From positions 1,302,001 to 1,366,000 of the forward strand of contig JADJDQ010000021.1 in NCBI GenBank assembly GCA_016702605.1: a DNA stretch of 64,000 bases, given 5' to 3'. Source of the DNA: Candidatus Intricatilinea gracilis (GTDB lineage Bacteria > Pseudomonadota > Gammaproteobacteria > Burkholderiales > Burkholderiaceae_C). Below the pieces are notes generated by a model. The model made no database searches. It was not told where the DNA came from and saw only the letters and a list, made by a program, of their open reading frames with translations. Below, piece by piece: positions 25,412 to 36,266 of the stretch; the first letter of the stretch is position 1; each line of letters begins with the position of its first letter. The translations under genes were made by a program, and so were the position numbers.

Positions 25412-28122
25412 TCACATCACGAACGCGCAGGCGGCTTCCGGTGTGCGTGTGTCCATGTTGCGACCGCGGTTCAGGTGATCGTCGATCTCGGCGGCCGCAC
25501 CGATCATGCGGCCGTAGAGGAACACCGTGAAGGCCGCCGTCTCGAGGTCGCGCTCGGTGAGCACGCCCGCCTTGAAGTCGGTCCACAGCAGCGACAGCAG
25601 CAGCGCAGCGATCACCGCGTCGACGTTGACGCAAAAGACATAGGGCGTCGCGCCGACGTCGTAGAGCGCCTGCGCCAGCTCGCGGTAGTAGGCGTGGAAG
25701 ATGTTGTAGTCGCCGCGCTCGGCCATGAAGGCGGCGATGAAACGCTCGCGCGGGTCGTGGTTCACAGGCTTGCCCTTGAACACAGGGTGATGCACGCCTG
25801 GCAAGGCGCGCAGTTCTTGCCCGAGTTCCTTGGCCAGGCGTTTCTCGGCCTTGTAGGCCTTGGCATAGGTGGTGGCCATCGCCTTCAGGTCGATGCCGTG
25901 TGTCGGGTCGGTCGGGTCCTGCAGGGCCTGGTCCTTGAAGCGCTCCAGCAGGAAGGCCATGCCCTCGAAGCCGTTGCCCCCATGGCTGTAGCCGGTGTGG
26001 GTGAGGAAGCCGACCATCGCCTTGTTGATCTGCACCCGGCCCGGCGTCTGCGGCCCGTCGGCCGACACCGCCCCCTTGGCCCCCTGCGACGAGATCGAGC
26101 CGGGTCCGTTGGACACCAGCAGGCCGATCAGCATCTGCAACGGCAGCGCTTGCGCCACCGTCGGCTTGCGCCCGGTCATCGCCAGGTAGCACAGGTCTGC
26201 CATGGTCCACTGTCCGTAACGCTCGGCCTGCGAGATGCCGCACAACGACCCCCACTGGTGGCGCTCGGCCGGGATGCTCGAGCCCACCATCACACCGTAC
26301 AGCCGCAGGTACCAGGGCAGCGTCTCCGCAGTCAGGCGGCTGATGCGCTTGCGCACCAGCGGGCCCCAGGCGATGGTGATCGAGATGGCGGCCAGAATCG
26401 CGTCGCGCGAGAGCCGCCCGCCCAGCCGCAGCAGGAAGTCGATGAACACCGACTTCGCGCCGCGGTCGCGCACGGCCTGCAGCATGGCCTCGGGGTGTGA
26501 GTCGCCGGCTTCGTCGTCGCGCGCCATGAACAGTGCGCGTATTGCGGCATCGACCTGGATGTGCGAGCTGTCGAACTCGACATGGTGGCCCTCTTTCAGA
26601 CCCGAACCGGCGAACAGGTCGATCAGCGCGCGGGTGCAGGCCAATGCCCGCTCCACCCGCCTGGGGCCGATCACAGCCGCCGCCGCGGCCATGATGGTGT
26701 TGGGTGAATTGCCCGCGGCGCGGGCCGCGTCGGCAGCTACCAGCACCGGGTCGCCGACCAGGTTGACCTCGGCAGCGACGGCGATGTCGAGCATGGCGCG
26801 GTCGTTCGGGCCGGCCGCCTCGTGCACCAGCGGCAAGGCGAAGTTGGCCTGCAGCGGCTGCAACGCCAGTTCGAGCACCGAGTGGCCGTGCACCGAGGTG
26901 ACCTGCGTCTTCGGGTCCATCACCGACGCGCCGGACTTGTCCTTCATGTTCTGGCGCGCGATCACGGCACCGACCTGCCTGCCCAGCTGGGCCAGCTGGG
27001 CGGCGTAGGGCTCGGGTGCCGTCACCGGCGGCAGCGCCAGTGCCGAGGGCAGCGTGATGCCCTGGTCGTTGGCCATCCACGCCTTCAGTGTCAGGCTGCC
27101 ACGCGGGGCGAAGTCGGGTTGGGCGCCGTTGGCGGCCATCACCGCGGTCAGCGCCGCCGGGATGTGGGCGATGTTGGTGACCACGGCGCCGCGCTGCGAG
27201 ACCACCGGGTGCTCGGGCGTGAAGATGGCATCGACGCCGAAGGCCTCCATGAACCAGCGCTCCTTGTCGGCCGCGCTGTCGCCGGCTCCGGCCATCGCGC
27301 CGGCATGGCCCACCGCGCGCGTCAGCTTGGACTTCCAGCGCCCCACCACGCAGGCCACCACCGGTTTGCCCCAGTCGATGCCCTGCTCGTAGTAGCCGCC
27401 GGGCTCGGCGTACAGCACCGCGGCGCGCGAACGGCCGTCGTTGCGCAGTGCATGGGCGAAGTCGCGAGCGCCATAGTGGATGTAGACGTCCTTGCCCGAC
27501 GACACCAGCGTTGTCGTGCCCCAGCCCTCGGTGGACAGGTACTGCGCGATGGTGGTCGTGAAGCCACCCGAGTTCGAGAACACTGCCACCGTACCTTGCA
27601 GCAACGTCTCTGCCGGATGGTCGCCACCCAGTGCGCCGCCGATGCGTACCCGGCTCCACGAGTCGGCCACACCCAGGCAGTTGCCGCCGATGACATCGAC
27701 GCCTGCGCCTTGCGCCATCGCGCGGATCTCGCGGGCATCGTGCACCGCGATCTTCTCGGTCACGATGACGATCTTCTTCAGGCCAGGGTTGACACGAATG
27801 AGTTCGGCCACGCCGTCCCGCACGCCCGATGGTGGCAGGTAGACCACGCCGGTGTTGAACGCGTGCCCGGCCTTCAGGCCTTCGCGCACGTTGTTGAACA
27901 CCGGGATGTCGCCGAAGCTCGTCTTCAACACCTGGCCGCCGCGCCCCGGCGAGGTGCCGAAGGCCACGTTGCCGCCGGAAAAGACATGGCTGGTCGGTGT
28001 GACCTGGCGCGATTCGCCGCCCAGGATGTTGAGCACGCAGACGCGGTCGCCCGGGTGGCCACGTCGGCCAGCGAGTCGATGCCGACGAAGTAGGGAAAGG
28101 ACGAGATGCCTTGTGCATGCAT
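25412..28122 (-). CDS. ATP-citrate lyase-like large subunit (SCS-alpha + citrate-synthase-like); one frameshift
   Basis: About 903 residues after repair. Domain 1 is a CoA-binding/succinyl-CoA-synthetase-alpha-like fold with GGNCLGVADSW, FSNSGGFTTTIAQYL and the phospho-His motif AVGHAGAMAG. Domain 2 is citrate-synthase-like: GYSHGGNGFEGMAFLLERF, HHPVFKGKPVNHDPRERF and VFCVNVDAVIAALL. This layout is that of the ATP-citrate lyase catalytic subunit, though it is longer than bacterial AclA (~610). The first ~23 residues (from ATG 28122, MHAQGISSFPYFVGIDSLAD) are in another frame; adding one G at the GGG near 28050-28052 restores VATRGDRVCVLNILGG. The partner beta subunit is encoded upstream and the TCT transporter precedes both. 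Citrate or a related tricarboxylate is the inferred substrate. Confidence 0.82.
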
Positions 28123-28161
28123 GGTGGGGCTCCGGGCAGGGTCGATCGATGTCTGGCGGTG

Positions 28162-29442
28162 TCAGGTGGTCGGGGCGATGCCGAGGTGGCGCGCGATGAC
28201 CTCGCGGCCGCCGTCCTTCATCCACCCGTCGATCTGCTTGGCGTAGTTCACGACTTCGGAGATTGCGCTGTCGAAGCCGAAGAAGCGGTACGGCAGGCCG
28301 AGCGACTCGCACGTGTCGGCGAGCGCACCGAAGCCACGCACCAGGTTCGGCCCGCCGCGGCCCACCACCACGTAAAGCGGTGTTGCGCCGTGGGTCGAGA
28401 AGTGCTCGCGCAAGGCATCGCCCATGGCACGCAGCGTCTCGTGGATGTCGGTGTTGTTCGACTTGCCGCCGATGATGAACAGCACGTTGCTCTGCGCCAG
28501 GAAGTGCCGGTAGCAGATGCGCGCCACCTGCTTCATCTTCTCGTAGGGCGGGTTGCCGCCGAAGTCCGAACTAATGCTGGCCGCCTCGCCCAGCACCTCG
28601 GTCACCAGGCTGTTGGCGCCGCCGCCGAAGGTGGGCGCCAGGATGGTGCCGCGTTCGTTGATGACAAACACGTCGGACTGGCCCTGGTGCGTGCGCAGTT
28701 CGTTGACCTCCTGTTCGAAGGCGCCTACATCGGCAGCGAACAGGTGCGCCGGCAGCCCCAGCCGCGCCACCCGCGGGTCGTCGCGGTCGAAGCCGCACTT
28801 GAAGTCGCAGGCCACCGGCGTCAGTCGGCCGTTGCCGTCGCTGCGCATGCGGATCGGGTTCAGCTCCAGCGTCGTCATGCCGTAGTGGTGCATCAGCTCC
28901 CACAGCTTGGGCAGGTGCTGCACCAGCGGCGAGATGATCTCGCGCGGCGCGCCGATGTCGCTCAGCGCGTTGGCGATCACGAAGGCCTTGAGGCCGGTCA
29001 GCGCATCGAAGGGCACGGTGGCGATGTCGGCCTTGTCGAGTTCCTCGATCGCGACACCGCCCTTGTGGGTCAGCGTGATCGTCGGCGCACGAAAGCGTGT
29101 GTCGTCACTGATCGAGAAATACACCTCGTGCTCGGCCGGCACACCTCCTTCGAAACTGACGCCGTTGGCCTTGGCCTTGATGTTGCCGTGCTGGTGCTCG
29201 GCGAAGTACAGGCGTTCCTTCTCGGCCAGTGCGCCACGCAGGTCGGTGGCGCGGCCGATCAGCCCGGCCTTGCCCTTCTTGCCGATGGCACCCTTGAACA
29301 GCGGCTTGACGAAGACCTGGCCGTGGCGGCGGATCAGGTCCTGGATCTGGTCTTCGCTGGCGTCCGGGCCGAGCACCTCGGCCGTGGGGAAGTCGACATG
29401 CTTGAGCAGGGCTGCGCCGTGCAGCAATCCGGTGAGTTGCAT
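28162..29442 (-). CDS. ATP-citrate lyase-like small subunit (ATP-grasp/SCS-beta type)
   Basis: A 426-residue partner of the 25.4-28.1 kb protein. The ATP-grasp half contains VFVKPLFKGAIGKKGKAGLI (about residue 44-63) and LELNPIRM; the C-terminal CoA-ligase/citrate-binding half has INERGTILAPTFGGGANSLV and DFGGNPPYEKMKQVARICYR, then VVVGRGGPNL. Length is close to the ~400 of bacterial AclB. The pair lies directly downstream of tctA (18 nt) on the same strand. Together they could cleave citrate plus CoA and ATP to acetyl-CoA and oxaloacetate, or act as a CoA ligase/lyase for an analogue. Confidence 0.85.
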   Translation of the reverse strand: MQLTGLLHGAALLKHVDFPTAEVLGPDASEDQIQDLIRRHGQVFVKPLFKGAIGKKGKAGLIGRATDLRGALAEKERLYFAEHQHGNIKAKANGVSFEGGVPAEHEVYFSISDDTRFRAPTITLTHKGGVAIEELDKADIATVPFDALTGLKAFVIANALSDIGAPREIISPLVQHLPKLWELMHHYGMTTLELNPIRMRSDGNGRLTPVACDFKCGFDRDDPRVARLGLPAHLFAADVGAFEQEVNELRTHQGQSDVFVINERGTILAPTFGGGANSLVTEVLGEAASISSDFGGNPPYEKMKQVARICYRHFLAQSNVLFIIGGKSNNTDIHETLRAMGDALREHFSTHGATPLYVVVGRGGPNLVRGFGALADTCESLGLPYRFFGFDSAISEVVNYAKQIDGWMKDGGREVIARHLGIAPTT

Positions 29443-29460
29443 GATGTCTCCTGACTGGCT

Positions 29461-30972
29461 TCAGAGCACCGCAGCGGCAGCCGCCCGGCGTTGGTTGACG
29501 ATGCGCAGCAGCGGCGGTAGCAGCACCATCGCGGCAGCACCCAGCCACAGGCCGATCGAGATGGGGCTCTCGACCAGGATGGCGGCGTCGCCGTTGGTCA
29601 TCGACAGCGCGCGGCGCAGGTTCTGCTCCATCATGTCGCCCAGCACGAAGCCCAGGATCAGCGGCGCCATCGGCACCCCCTGCTTGCGCAGCAGGTAGCC
29701 CACGGCGCCCAGCGCCGACATCAGCACCAGGTCGAAGGTGGTGGCATGCACCGCATAGACGCCCACAGCGCTGATCGCCAGGATGGCCGGCACGAGCACC
29801 CAGTTCGGGATCTGCAGCACCTTGGTGAACAGGCCGACCATCGGGATGTTGATGACGAGCAGGATCACGTTGGCGATGAACAGCGACGCGATCAGGCCCC
29901 AGACCAGCGTCGGCTGCTGGGTGAACAGCGCCGGCCCGGGCGTGATGTTGTAGAGCGAGAGTGCGCCGACCATCACCGCCGTGGTGCCCGACCCCGGCAC
30001 GCCGAGTGTGAGCATCGGCACGAAGGAGCCGGTCGCGGCCGAGTTGTTGGCAGCCTCGGGCGCCGCCACGCCGCGGATGTCGCCCTTGCCGAAAGTGCCT
30101 TCGGTGTCGGTGAGGCGTTTTTCCATCGAGTAGGTCATCGCACTGGCGATGGTGGCGCCGGCCCCGGGCAACACCCCGACGACGAAGCCGACGACGCTGG
30201 ATCGCACCGTGCCCCACCAGGTCTGCGCCATCTCCCGAAGGTTGAACATCTTGCGGCCGGTGTTGGTGATCATCCCGGCGCTGCTGTGGTGCTCCTGCAG
30301 CATCAGCAAGATCTCGCTGATCGAGAACACACCGATCACGACGACGATGAACTGGATGCCGTCCGACAGGTGCACGTCACCGCCGGTGAAGCGGTACACG
30401 CCCGAGTTCGAATCGAGCCCGACGCATGACAGCGACAAACCGATCACCGCGGCCAGGGCTGCCTTCATCGGCGCGTCGCCCATCAGGCCGGCGATGCAGG
30501 CGAAGGCGAAACACATCAGCGCGAAGTATTCGGCCGGCCCGAACGACAGTGCCCAGCTCGCCAGCAGCGGCGCGAAGAGCACGATGCCGGCGGTGGCAAT
30601 GAGCGAGCCGACGAACGAGCTCCAGGCCGAGATCGACAGCGCCACACCCCCCAGGCCCTTGCGTGCCATCGGGTAGCCGTCCAGCGCCGTCATGATCGCG
30701 CCGGCATCACCGGGCACGTTCAGCAGGATCGACGAGATGCGTCCACCGTATTCGCAGCCGATGTACACCGCTGCCAGCAGGATCAACGACGCCTCGGGCG
30801 GCAGCTTCATCGCGAAAGCCAGAGGCATCAGGATGGCCACGCCGTTGATCGGCCCCAGGCCGGGCAACAGGCCGACGACCGTGCCGATCAGCGCACCCAT
30901 CGCCGCGATCATCAGGTTGGTCGGGCTCAGCGCGACGCCGAAGCCCACCATCAGATGTTGCAGGGTTTCCAT
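29461..30972 (-). CDS. tctA: Tripartite tricarboxylate transporter, large membrane subunit
   Basis: A 503-residue, about 12-helix TctA. The two family motifs are present: GALIGTVVGLLPGLGPINGVAILMP near the N-terminus and its repeat GVLPGAGATIASAMTYSMEK about residue 325, plus PEAANNSAATGSFVPMLTLG. The start at 30972 overlaps the tctB stop (TGATG), so translation is coupled. It carries the solute handed over by TctC, using an ion gradient. Confidence 0.95.
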   Translation of the reverse strand: METLQHLMVGFGVALSPTNLMIAAMGALIGTVVGLLPGLGPINGVAILMPLAFAMKLPPEASLILLAAVYIGCEYGGRISSILLNVPGDAGAIMTALDGYPMARKGLGGVALSISAWSSFVGSLIATAGIVLFAPLLASWALSFGPAEYFALMCFAFACIAGLMGDAPMKAALAAVIGLSLSCVGLDSNSGVYRFTGGDVHLSDGIQFIVVVIGVFSISEILLMLQEHHSSAGMITNTGRKMFNLREMAQTWWGTVRSSVVGFVVGVLPGAGATIASAMTYSMEKRLTDTEGTFGKGDIRGVAAPEAANNSAATGSFVPMLTLGVPGSGTTAVMVGALSLYNITPGPALFTQQPTLVWGLIASLFIANVILLVINIPMVGLFTKVLQIPNWVLVPAILAISAVGVYAVHATTFDLVLMSALGAVGYLLRKQGVPMAPLILGFVLGDMMEQNLRRALSMTNGDAAILVESPISIGLWLGAAAMVLLPPLLRIVNQRRAAAAAVL

Positions 30973-31421
30973 CAGCGGCCTCCGAGCAGCACCGCCAACA
31001 TGCCGGTGGGCAGCACCACGTCCAGCAGCTTGTCGAACAGCAAGAACAGCACCAGGCCCAGGCCGGCGCCACCGGCAAGCGATTGTTTCAAGCTGCCGCC
31101 GAAGGCCAGGCCCACCGGCACGGCCATCAGTGTGGTGGCCAGCGTGAACCCCAGCACTTCGAACATGAGGGCATAGACCAGCACGGCTGCGGCGCACAGC
31201 GCGGTCGCTGGCAGTGGCACACCCTTGAAGACACCCGTGCCGCGCAGCGTCGGGCGCAACACCAGCCACAGCCCGCCGGCGGCCATCAGGCCAGCCAGCA
31301 GCAGCGGAAAGGCACGCGGCCCGACCGGTTCGTACGAGATGGCAGCGGCATAGTCGCGCGCCGACCAGGCCATGGCTGCGGACGCGACGACACACGCCGC
31401 ACCGAGGATGCGATCACTCAT
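30972..31421 (-). CDS. tctB: Tripartite tricarboxylate transporter, small membrane subunit
   Basis: A 149-residue, four-helix TctB. The start at 31421 (MSDRILGAACVV) is preceded by a purine-rich AAAGTCTCCC-complement region; ATGs farther upstream add no conserved sequence. The YEPVGPRAFPLLLAGLMAAGG motif (about residue 30) is family-typical. It overlaps tctA by one base. Confidence 0.92.
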   Translation of the reverse strand: MSDRILGAACVVASAAMAWSARDYAAAISYEPVGPRAFPLLLAGLMAAGGLWLVLRPTLRGTGVFKGVPLPATALCAAAVLVYALMFEVLGFTLATTLMAVPVGLAFGGSLKQSLAGGAGLGLVLFLLFDKLLDVVLPTGMLAVLLGGR

Positions 31422-31487
31422 GGGAGACTTTCGTTGGGGCGGCCGCACCGGCCGGGCGCGGCTGAGGCGGGGATGGCGGCCCGGCGC

Positions 31488-32468
31488 TTACTTCGTGACC
31501 GCCAGGCCGAAGTCGGCCGCCAGCTTGCGGTAGGCCGCCACCTGCTGCTTGATGTGAGCGTCGGCCTGTGCGCCGGTCAAGGCAAAGGGATACAGGCCAC
31601 GATCGGCGCGTGCCTTGTCGTAGGCCGGGGTGGCCATCATCTTCGCGAAGGTGTCGCTCCAGAGCTTGAAGTCGGCGTCGCTGACCTTCGGGCCGACGTA
31701 AAAGCCGCGGATGATGGGCCACTCGATGTCGGTGCCTTGCTCCTTGGCGGTGGGCACGTTGGCCAGATCACCGGCCAGGCGCTTGTCAGCCATCACGGCA
31801 AGCAGGCGCACCTTCGCGCCAGCCTTGATCTGCTGCACGGTCTCGGCCGCGTCGCCGGTAAACACGTGGATGTGGCCGCCTTGCAGTGCCGTCATGGCCT
31901 CGCCGCCGCCTTCGAAAGCGACAAAACGCATCGATTTCGGGTTCACGCCGGCCGCCTTGGCCGTCATGGCAGCCTTCATCCAGTCCTGGCTGCCCACGGT
32001 GCCACCGGCGCCGAATACCACCTTGGCCTGATCGGCCTTGACCGCTGCCAGCACGTCCTTCAATGACTTGTACGGTGAGTTCTCGGCCACCACCACGGCG
32101 CCGTAGTCGGCACCGATCGCGGCCAGCCAACGTACGTCGTTCTCGTTGTAGCGGCCGAACTTGCCTTGCGCCAGGTTCAGCAGCGAGCCGCCCGAAAAGG
32201 CCACGATGGTGTTGGCGCTGTCGGGGCGCTGCGCCACCACCGCGTTGTAGGCCACTGCGCCGATGCCGCCCGGCATGTACGTCACGCGCATCGGGTCGGC
32301 GATGTACTTGCCTTCCAGCAGCGCGGTCTGCGCCAATTTGCAGGTCAGGTCGAAGCCGCCACCCGGCTTGGCCGGTGCGATGCATTCGGTCTTGTCCAGC
32401 GGGCCGGCGCACGCCGCAGCAGCTGCAACGGCCAAGGACAATCCAAACATCGATTTGCTCAGTTTCAT
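31488..32468 (-). CDS. tctC: Tripartite tricarboxylate receptor, periplasmic binding protein
   Basis: A 326-residue Bug-family receptor. The signal peptide is MKLSKSMFGLSLAVAAAAACA; the mature part begins with AKPGGGFDLTCKLAQ, the canonical beta1-loop that binds a carboxylate, and contains YMPGGIGAVAYN and GAGGTVGSQDW. The N-terminal ECIAPAKPGGGFD variant is nearer to true TctC than to generic Bug proteins. It lies 66 nt upstream of tctB and 131 nt downstream of tctE, so the promoter of the transport genes may be in that gap. Confidence 0.92.
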   Translation of the reverse strand: MKLSKSMFGLSLAVAAAAACAGPLDKTECIAPAKPGGGFDLTCKLAQTALLEGKYIADPMRVTYMPGGIGAVAYNAVVAQRPDSANTIVAFSGGSLLNLAQGKFGRYNENDVRWLAAIGADYGAVVVAENSPYKSLKDVLAAVKADQAKVVFGAGGTVGSQDWMKAAMTAKAAGVNPKSMRFVAFEGGGEAMTALQGGHIHVFTGDAAETVQQIKAGAKVRLLAVMADKRLAGDLANVPTAKEQGTDIEWPIIRGFYVGPKVSDADFKLWSDTFAKMMATPAYDKARADRGLYPFALTGAQADAHIKQQVAAYRKLAADFGLAVTK

Positions 32469-32599
32469 GGTGTCTCCATCCGGTTCGTGGTGCTTCGAGC
32501 AAGGAAGTCGTCGAAGCATGGAGCCACGATATCGAGCCGCCACTTTCAGCCGCCTTTCACGAAAACGGCGAAACGGTGCGGGTTAACCCGCAACACGAT

Positions 32600-34003
32600 T
32601 CACGAGGGTGGCAGCGGCAGGATCATCGTGACCGACAGGCCCTGACCCTGCGGTCCGACACCCACCTCGAGCCGACCGCCATGGCGCTCGGCGATGGAAC
32701 GCACGATGGCCAGGCCCAGGCCCGAACCCGGCTGGCTGGCATTGCTGGCGCGAAAGAAACGCTCCCCGGCACGATCGCGCTCGGGCGCCGGTATGCCCGG
32801 CCCGTTGTCGACCACCATCAGGCGTGCTGCACCCGGTTCGGCCGTCACGTGCACGGTGACGTGGCCGCCGGGAGGTGTGTAGCGCAAGGCGTTGTGCAGC
32901 AGGTTCGACAAGGCCTCCTTGAGCAGCCCCGGATGGGCCTGCACCCAGACCGGCTGCGCGGGCACTTCCAGCCCGAGGTCGATGCGCCTGGCGCGCGCTT
33001 CGGCCCACCAGGCGCGCGTGCCCTCCTCGGCCAGGCTGGCGAGCGCGATCGACTCCGAGGCCACGTCCGCGCTGTCGGTGCGCGCCAGCGCCAGCATCTG
33101 GTTGGTCTGACGCACGGTTTCGTCGAGCTGGGCCTTGACCGCCAGCAAGGCGCCGTGAAGCCTGTCCGGGTCGGGCTCGCGCAGCGCAAAGCCCACCTGG
33201 GTCGTCAGTGTCGTCAGCGGCGTGCGCAGCTGGTGCGACGCGTCGTCGATGAAACGCCGCCGCGCCTCGCCCAGCCGGCGCGTGCGCTCGACGTGGTGGT
33301 TGATCGCCTCCACCAGCGGCTGCACGTCGACCGGGATGCCCTCGCTCGCGATCGGCGTCAGATCGAGTGGTGATCTCGTCTGTACCTCGTTGCGCAAACG
33401 TGCCAGCGGACGCAAGGCCCAGCCGATCACCAGCACCAGCAACACCCCGGCGACCAGCACCAGGACCAGATCACGCGTGAGCGCCTGCAGCACCAGCGTG
33501 TGTGTGAACTGTTCGCGCGATGTCAAGGTCTCGGCGACCTGGATCACCACGCGTTGTGCCACCTCCTGCCCGGCCAGGGGGCGCGGCAGCAAGCGCGCAT
33601 AACTGCCGATACGAACGGGATCGCCGAAGTAGTTGCTGTCGTTGAACTGTGGCCTGCCGGTCGCCAGCGGGTGCACCGGTGGCGGCAGGTCGGCGTTGCC
33701 GATCTCGACCAGTCCGTCTTCGGTGGCAACGCGGTAGTACACCGACCCGCTGGCGGTGAGTTCGAAGAACTCGAGCATGCGGTAAGGCAGCTCGACGGCC
33801 AGCCCGCCGCTGTCGGTGGAGATGTTCGCGTCGATCGACTTGATGGCGCCGAGCAGCGAGCGGTCGTAGGCCGCGTTCGCGGCATCGACCGCCGTGCGCC
33901 AGGTGATCCAGAGCTCGACGCCGACCACCAGCAGCATGCCCGGCAGCAGCACCGCCAGCAGGGTTCGGCGCAGGCTGAACCGGTGCCAGGCCTCGAGCCT
34001 CAC
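32600..34003 (-). CDS. tctE: Sensor histidine kinase of the TctD-TctE system
   Basis: A 467-residue membrane kinase. GTG 34003 overlaps the tctD stop (GTGA), fixing the start. An N-terminal helix (FSLRRTLLAVLLPGMLLVVGVEL), a ~150-residue periplasmic domain and a second helix (LVLVLVAGVLLVLVIGWAL) lead to HAMP and the H-box DDASHQLRTPLTTL (about residue 255). N-box NLLHNALRYTPPGG, then VVDNGPGIP and GSGLGLAIV complete the ATPase. It probably senses external tricarboxylate and controls the downstream tct and lyase-like genes. Confidence 0.94.
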   Translation of the reverse strand: MRLEAWHRFSLRRTLLAVLLPGMLLVVGVELWITWRTAVDAANAAYDRSLLGAIKSIDANISTDSGGLAVELPYRMLEFFELTASGSVYYRVATEDGLVEIGNADLPPPVHPLATGRPQFNDSNYFGDPVRIGSYARLLPRPLAGQEVAQRVVIQVAETLTSREQFTHTLVLQALTRDLVLVLVAGVLLVLVIGWALRPLARLRNEVQTRSPLDLTPIASEGIPVDVQPLVEAINHHVERTRRLGEARRRFIDDASHQLRTPLTTLTTQVGFALREPDPDRLHGALLAVKAQLDETVRQTNQMLALARTDSADVASESIALASLAEEGTRAWWAEARARRIDLGLEVPAQPVWVQAHPGLLKEALSNLLHNALRYTPPGGHVTVHVTAEPGAARLMVVDNGPGIPAPERDRAGERFFRASNASQPGSGLGLAIVRSIAERHGGRLEVGVGPQGQGLSVTMILPLPPS

Positions 34004-34668
34004 CCGCTGCTTTCGAGCACATAGCCCAGACCGCGCAGGGTGCGGATGCTCACCGGGCTGTCGTGCAGGCGCTTGCGCAGCCTGTGCACCAGCACCTCGA
34101 CGACATCGGGCTGCACGTCCTGCTCGTCGGAGAACACGCGGTTCAGGATCTCCTGCTTGGACAGAGGCTCGCCGCTGTGCTGGATCAGGGCGCGCAGCAC
34201 CGCATGTTCGCGAGGCGTCAAGCTCAGGGGTTCGTGGGTCAGGGTGAACTGCTTGGTGCCGGCGTCGAAGGCCAGCGGACCGCAGGCAAAGCGTGGATGT
34301 TCGCTGCCGCGCGCGCGGCGAACCAGGGCCACCAGCCGCGCTTCGAGCTCGGCCACTTCGAAGGGTTTGGCCAGGAAGTCGTCGGCGCCCTCGTGCAGGC
34401 TGCTGACCCGTTCGATCAGTGAATCTCGCGCGGTGAGGATCAGCACCGGCAGACGCTGGTCGGCTTCGCGCAGGTCGGCGAGCACGTCGTGGCCGCCGAG
34501 CCCCGGCAGGCCGAGGTCGAGGATCAACGCGTCGTAGCGGGTGGCCTTCAGGCTGCGCCGAACCATGCGACCGTCGTCGACCCAGTCGACCTGGAAGTCG
34601 CTCTGGGCGAGTGCACGCACCAGCCAGGTCGCCAGTTCGCGTTCGTCTTCGGCCAGGAGAATTCGCAT
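34000..34668 (-). CDS. tctD: OmpR-family response regulator of the TctD-TctE system
   Basis: A 222-residue regulator. The start at 34668 (MRILLAEDERELA) fits receiver length; an upstream ATG at 34695 adds nine unneeded residues. The phosphoacceptor Asp is in ALILDLGLPG (about residue 51), with Thr and Lys switch residues in LILTARD and FLAKPFE. The winged-helix output domain ends RTLRGLGYVLESSG. It heads the minus-strand tctDE-tctCBA-lyase block. Confidence 0.94.
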   Translation of the reverse strand: MRILLAEDERELATWLVRALAQSDFQVDWVDDGRMVRRSLKATRYDALILDLGLPGLGGHDVLADLREADQRLPVLILTARDSLIERVSSLHEGADDFLAKPFEVAELEARLVALVRRARGSEHPRFACGPLAFDAGTKQFTLTHEPLSLTPREHAVLRALIQHSGEPLSKQEILNRVFSDEQDVQPDVVEVLVHRLRKRLHDSPVSIRTLRGLGYVLESSG

Positions 34669-34772
34669 GTCCAGTGGGTGGCGAGTCGTTGCCAATGTGA
34701 TCAGTATTCGCTTTCGGTCGCAGGCCCAGCACCATGTTTGTACCTATGACCAGAGGGGGCAGAATCGACCTC

Positions 34773-35009
34773 ATGATCGACATCCCGAACGACAACGCGG
34801 TACCTTTCGAGCTCAGAGGTGAGTACATCGAGCTGGCGGCCTTGCTCAAGGCCACCGGCATCGCCACCAGTGGTGCGTCGGCCAAGGTGTTGATCACCGA
34901 AGGGGCGGTGCTGGTCAATGGCCAACCTGAAACCCGTCGGGCGCGCAAGCTGCGTGCGGGTGACGAAGTGCAATTTGCGACCCACAGGGTGCGGGTGCTG
35001 TCGACCTGA
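34773..35009 (+). CDS. S4-domain RNA-binding protein (YbcJ-like)
   Basis: A 78-residue protein consisting of one S4 domain: YIELAALLKATGIATSGASA (helix-turn), ITEGAVLVNGQPETRRARKL and a final beta strand. The start at 34773 follows the GAGGGGGC at about 34753 and fits the family length of ~70-75. Such proteins bind structured RNA, possibly the ribosome. It is divergent from tctD across ~104 nt. The region 35010-35226 downstream contains no further ORF I support. Confidence 0.85.
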   Translation: MIDIPNDNAVPFELRGEYIELAALLKATGIATSGASAKVLITEGAVLVNGQPETRRARKLRAGDEVQFATHRVRVLST

Positions 35010-35226
35010 CGACCGGGCGGCGTGCCGGTATTTGCATCTCGCCTTGCGCCAGAACCGGGCATCGACCTGCCGTGAGCCGCAATTCACGAACCGCAACTGG
35101 CAACATCCCCCACAAATCGACACCTTTCCACCCATTCGGGGGGAGTCCACGCACTTGCGGGTCCTCAAGGCCGAGGCAATACTGCACACGAGCCTTTCGT
35201 TTGTGCTTCGACAGTGCAACGAGTCG

Positions 35227-35268
35227 ACCCCGGTGTGTGGTTCCCCTGCCACCCCGGGGTACTTTTTT
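35227..35268 (+). terminator. Rho-independent terminator between S4 gene and ABC exporter
   Basis: ACCCCGG (35227-35233) pairs with CCGGGGT (35254-35260) across a 20-nt loop, followed by AC and six T's (35263-35268). It lies ~220 nt after the S4 gene and 66 nt before the ABC ATPase start, so it could end the S4 transcript or attenuate the exporter operon. Confidence 0.6.
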
Positions 35269-35333
35269 GCCCGCTCGGGCCTGAACCGGGCAGCCAAACG
35301 CTCAGATCCGCACCAGCGTGTATCGTCGCGGCC

Positions 35334-36262
<929 letters not shown>

Positions 36263-36266
<4 letters not shown>

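Noticed and set aside
34004..35062. Long N-terminal extension of tctE
   Set aside because: It covers tctD in another frame; GTG 34003 overlapping the tctD stop is the sound start.
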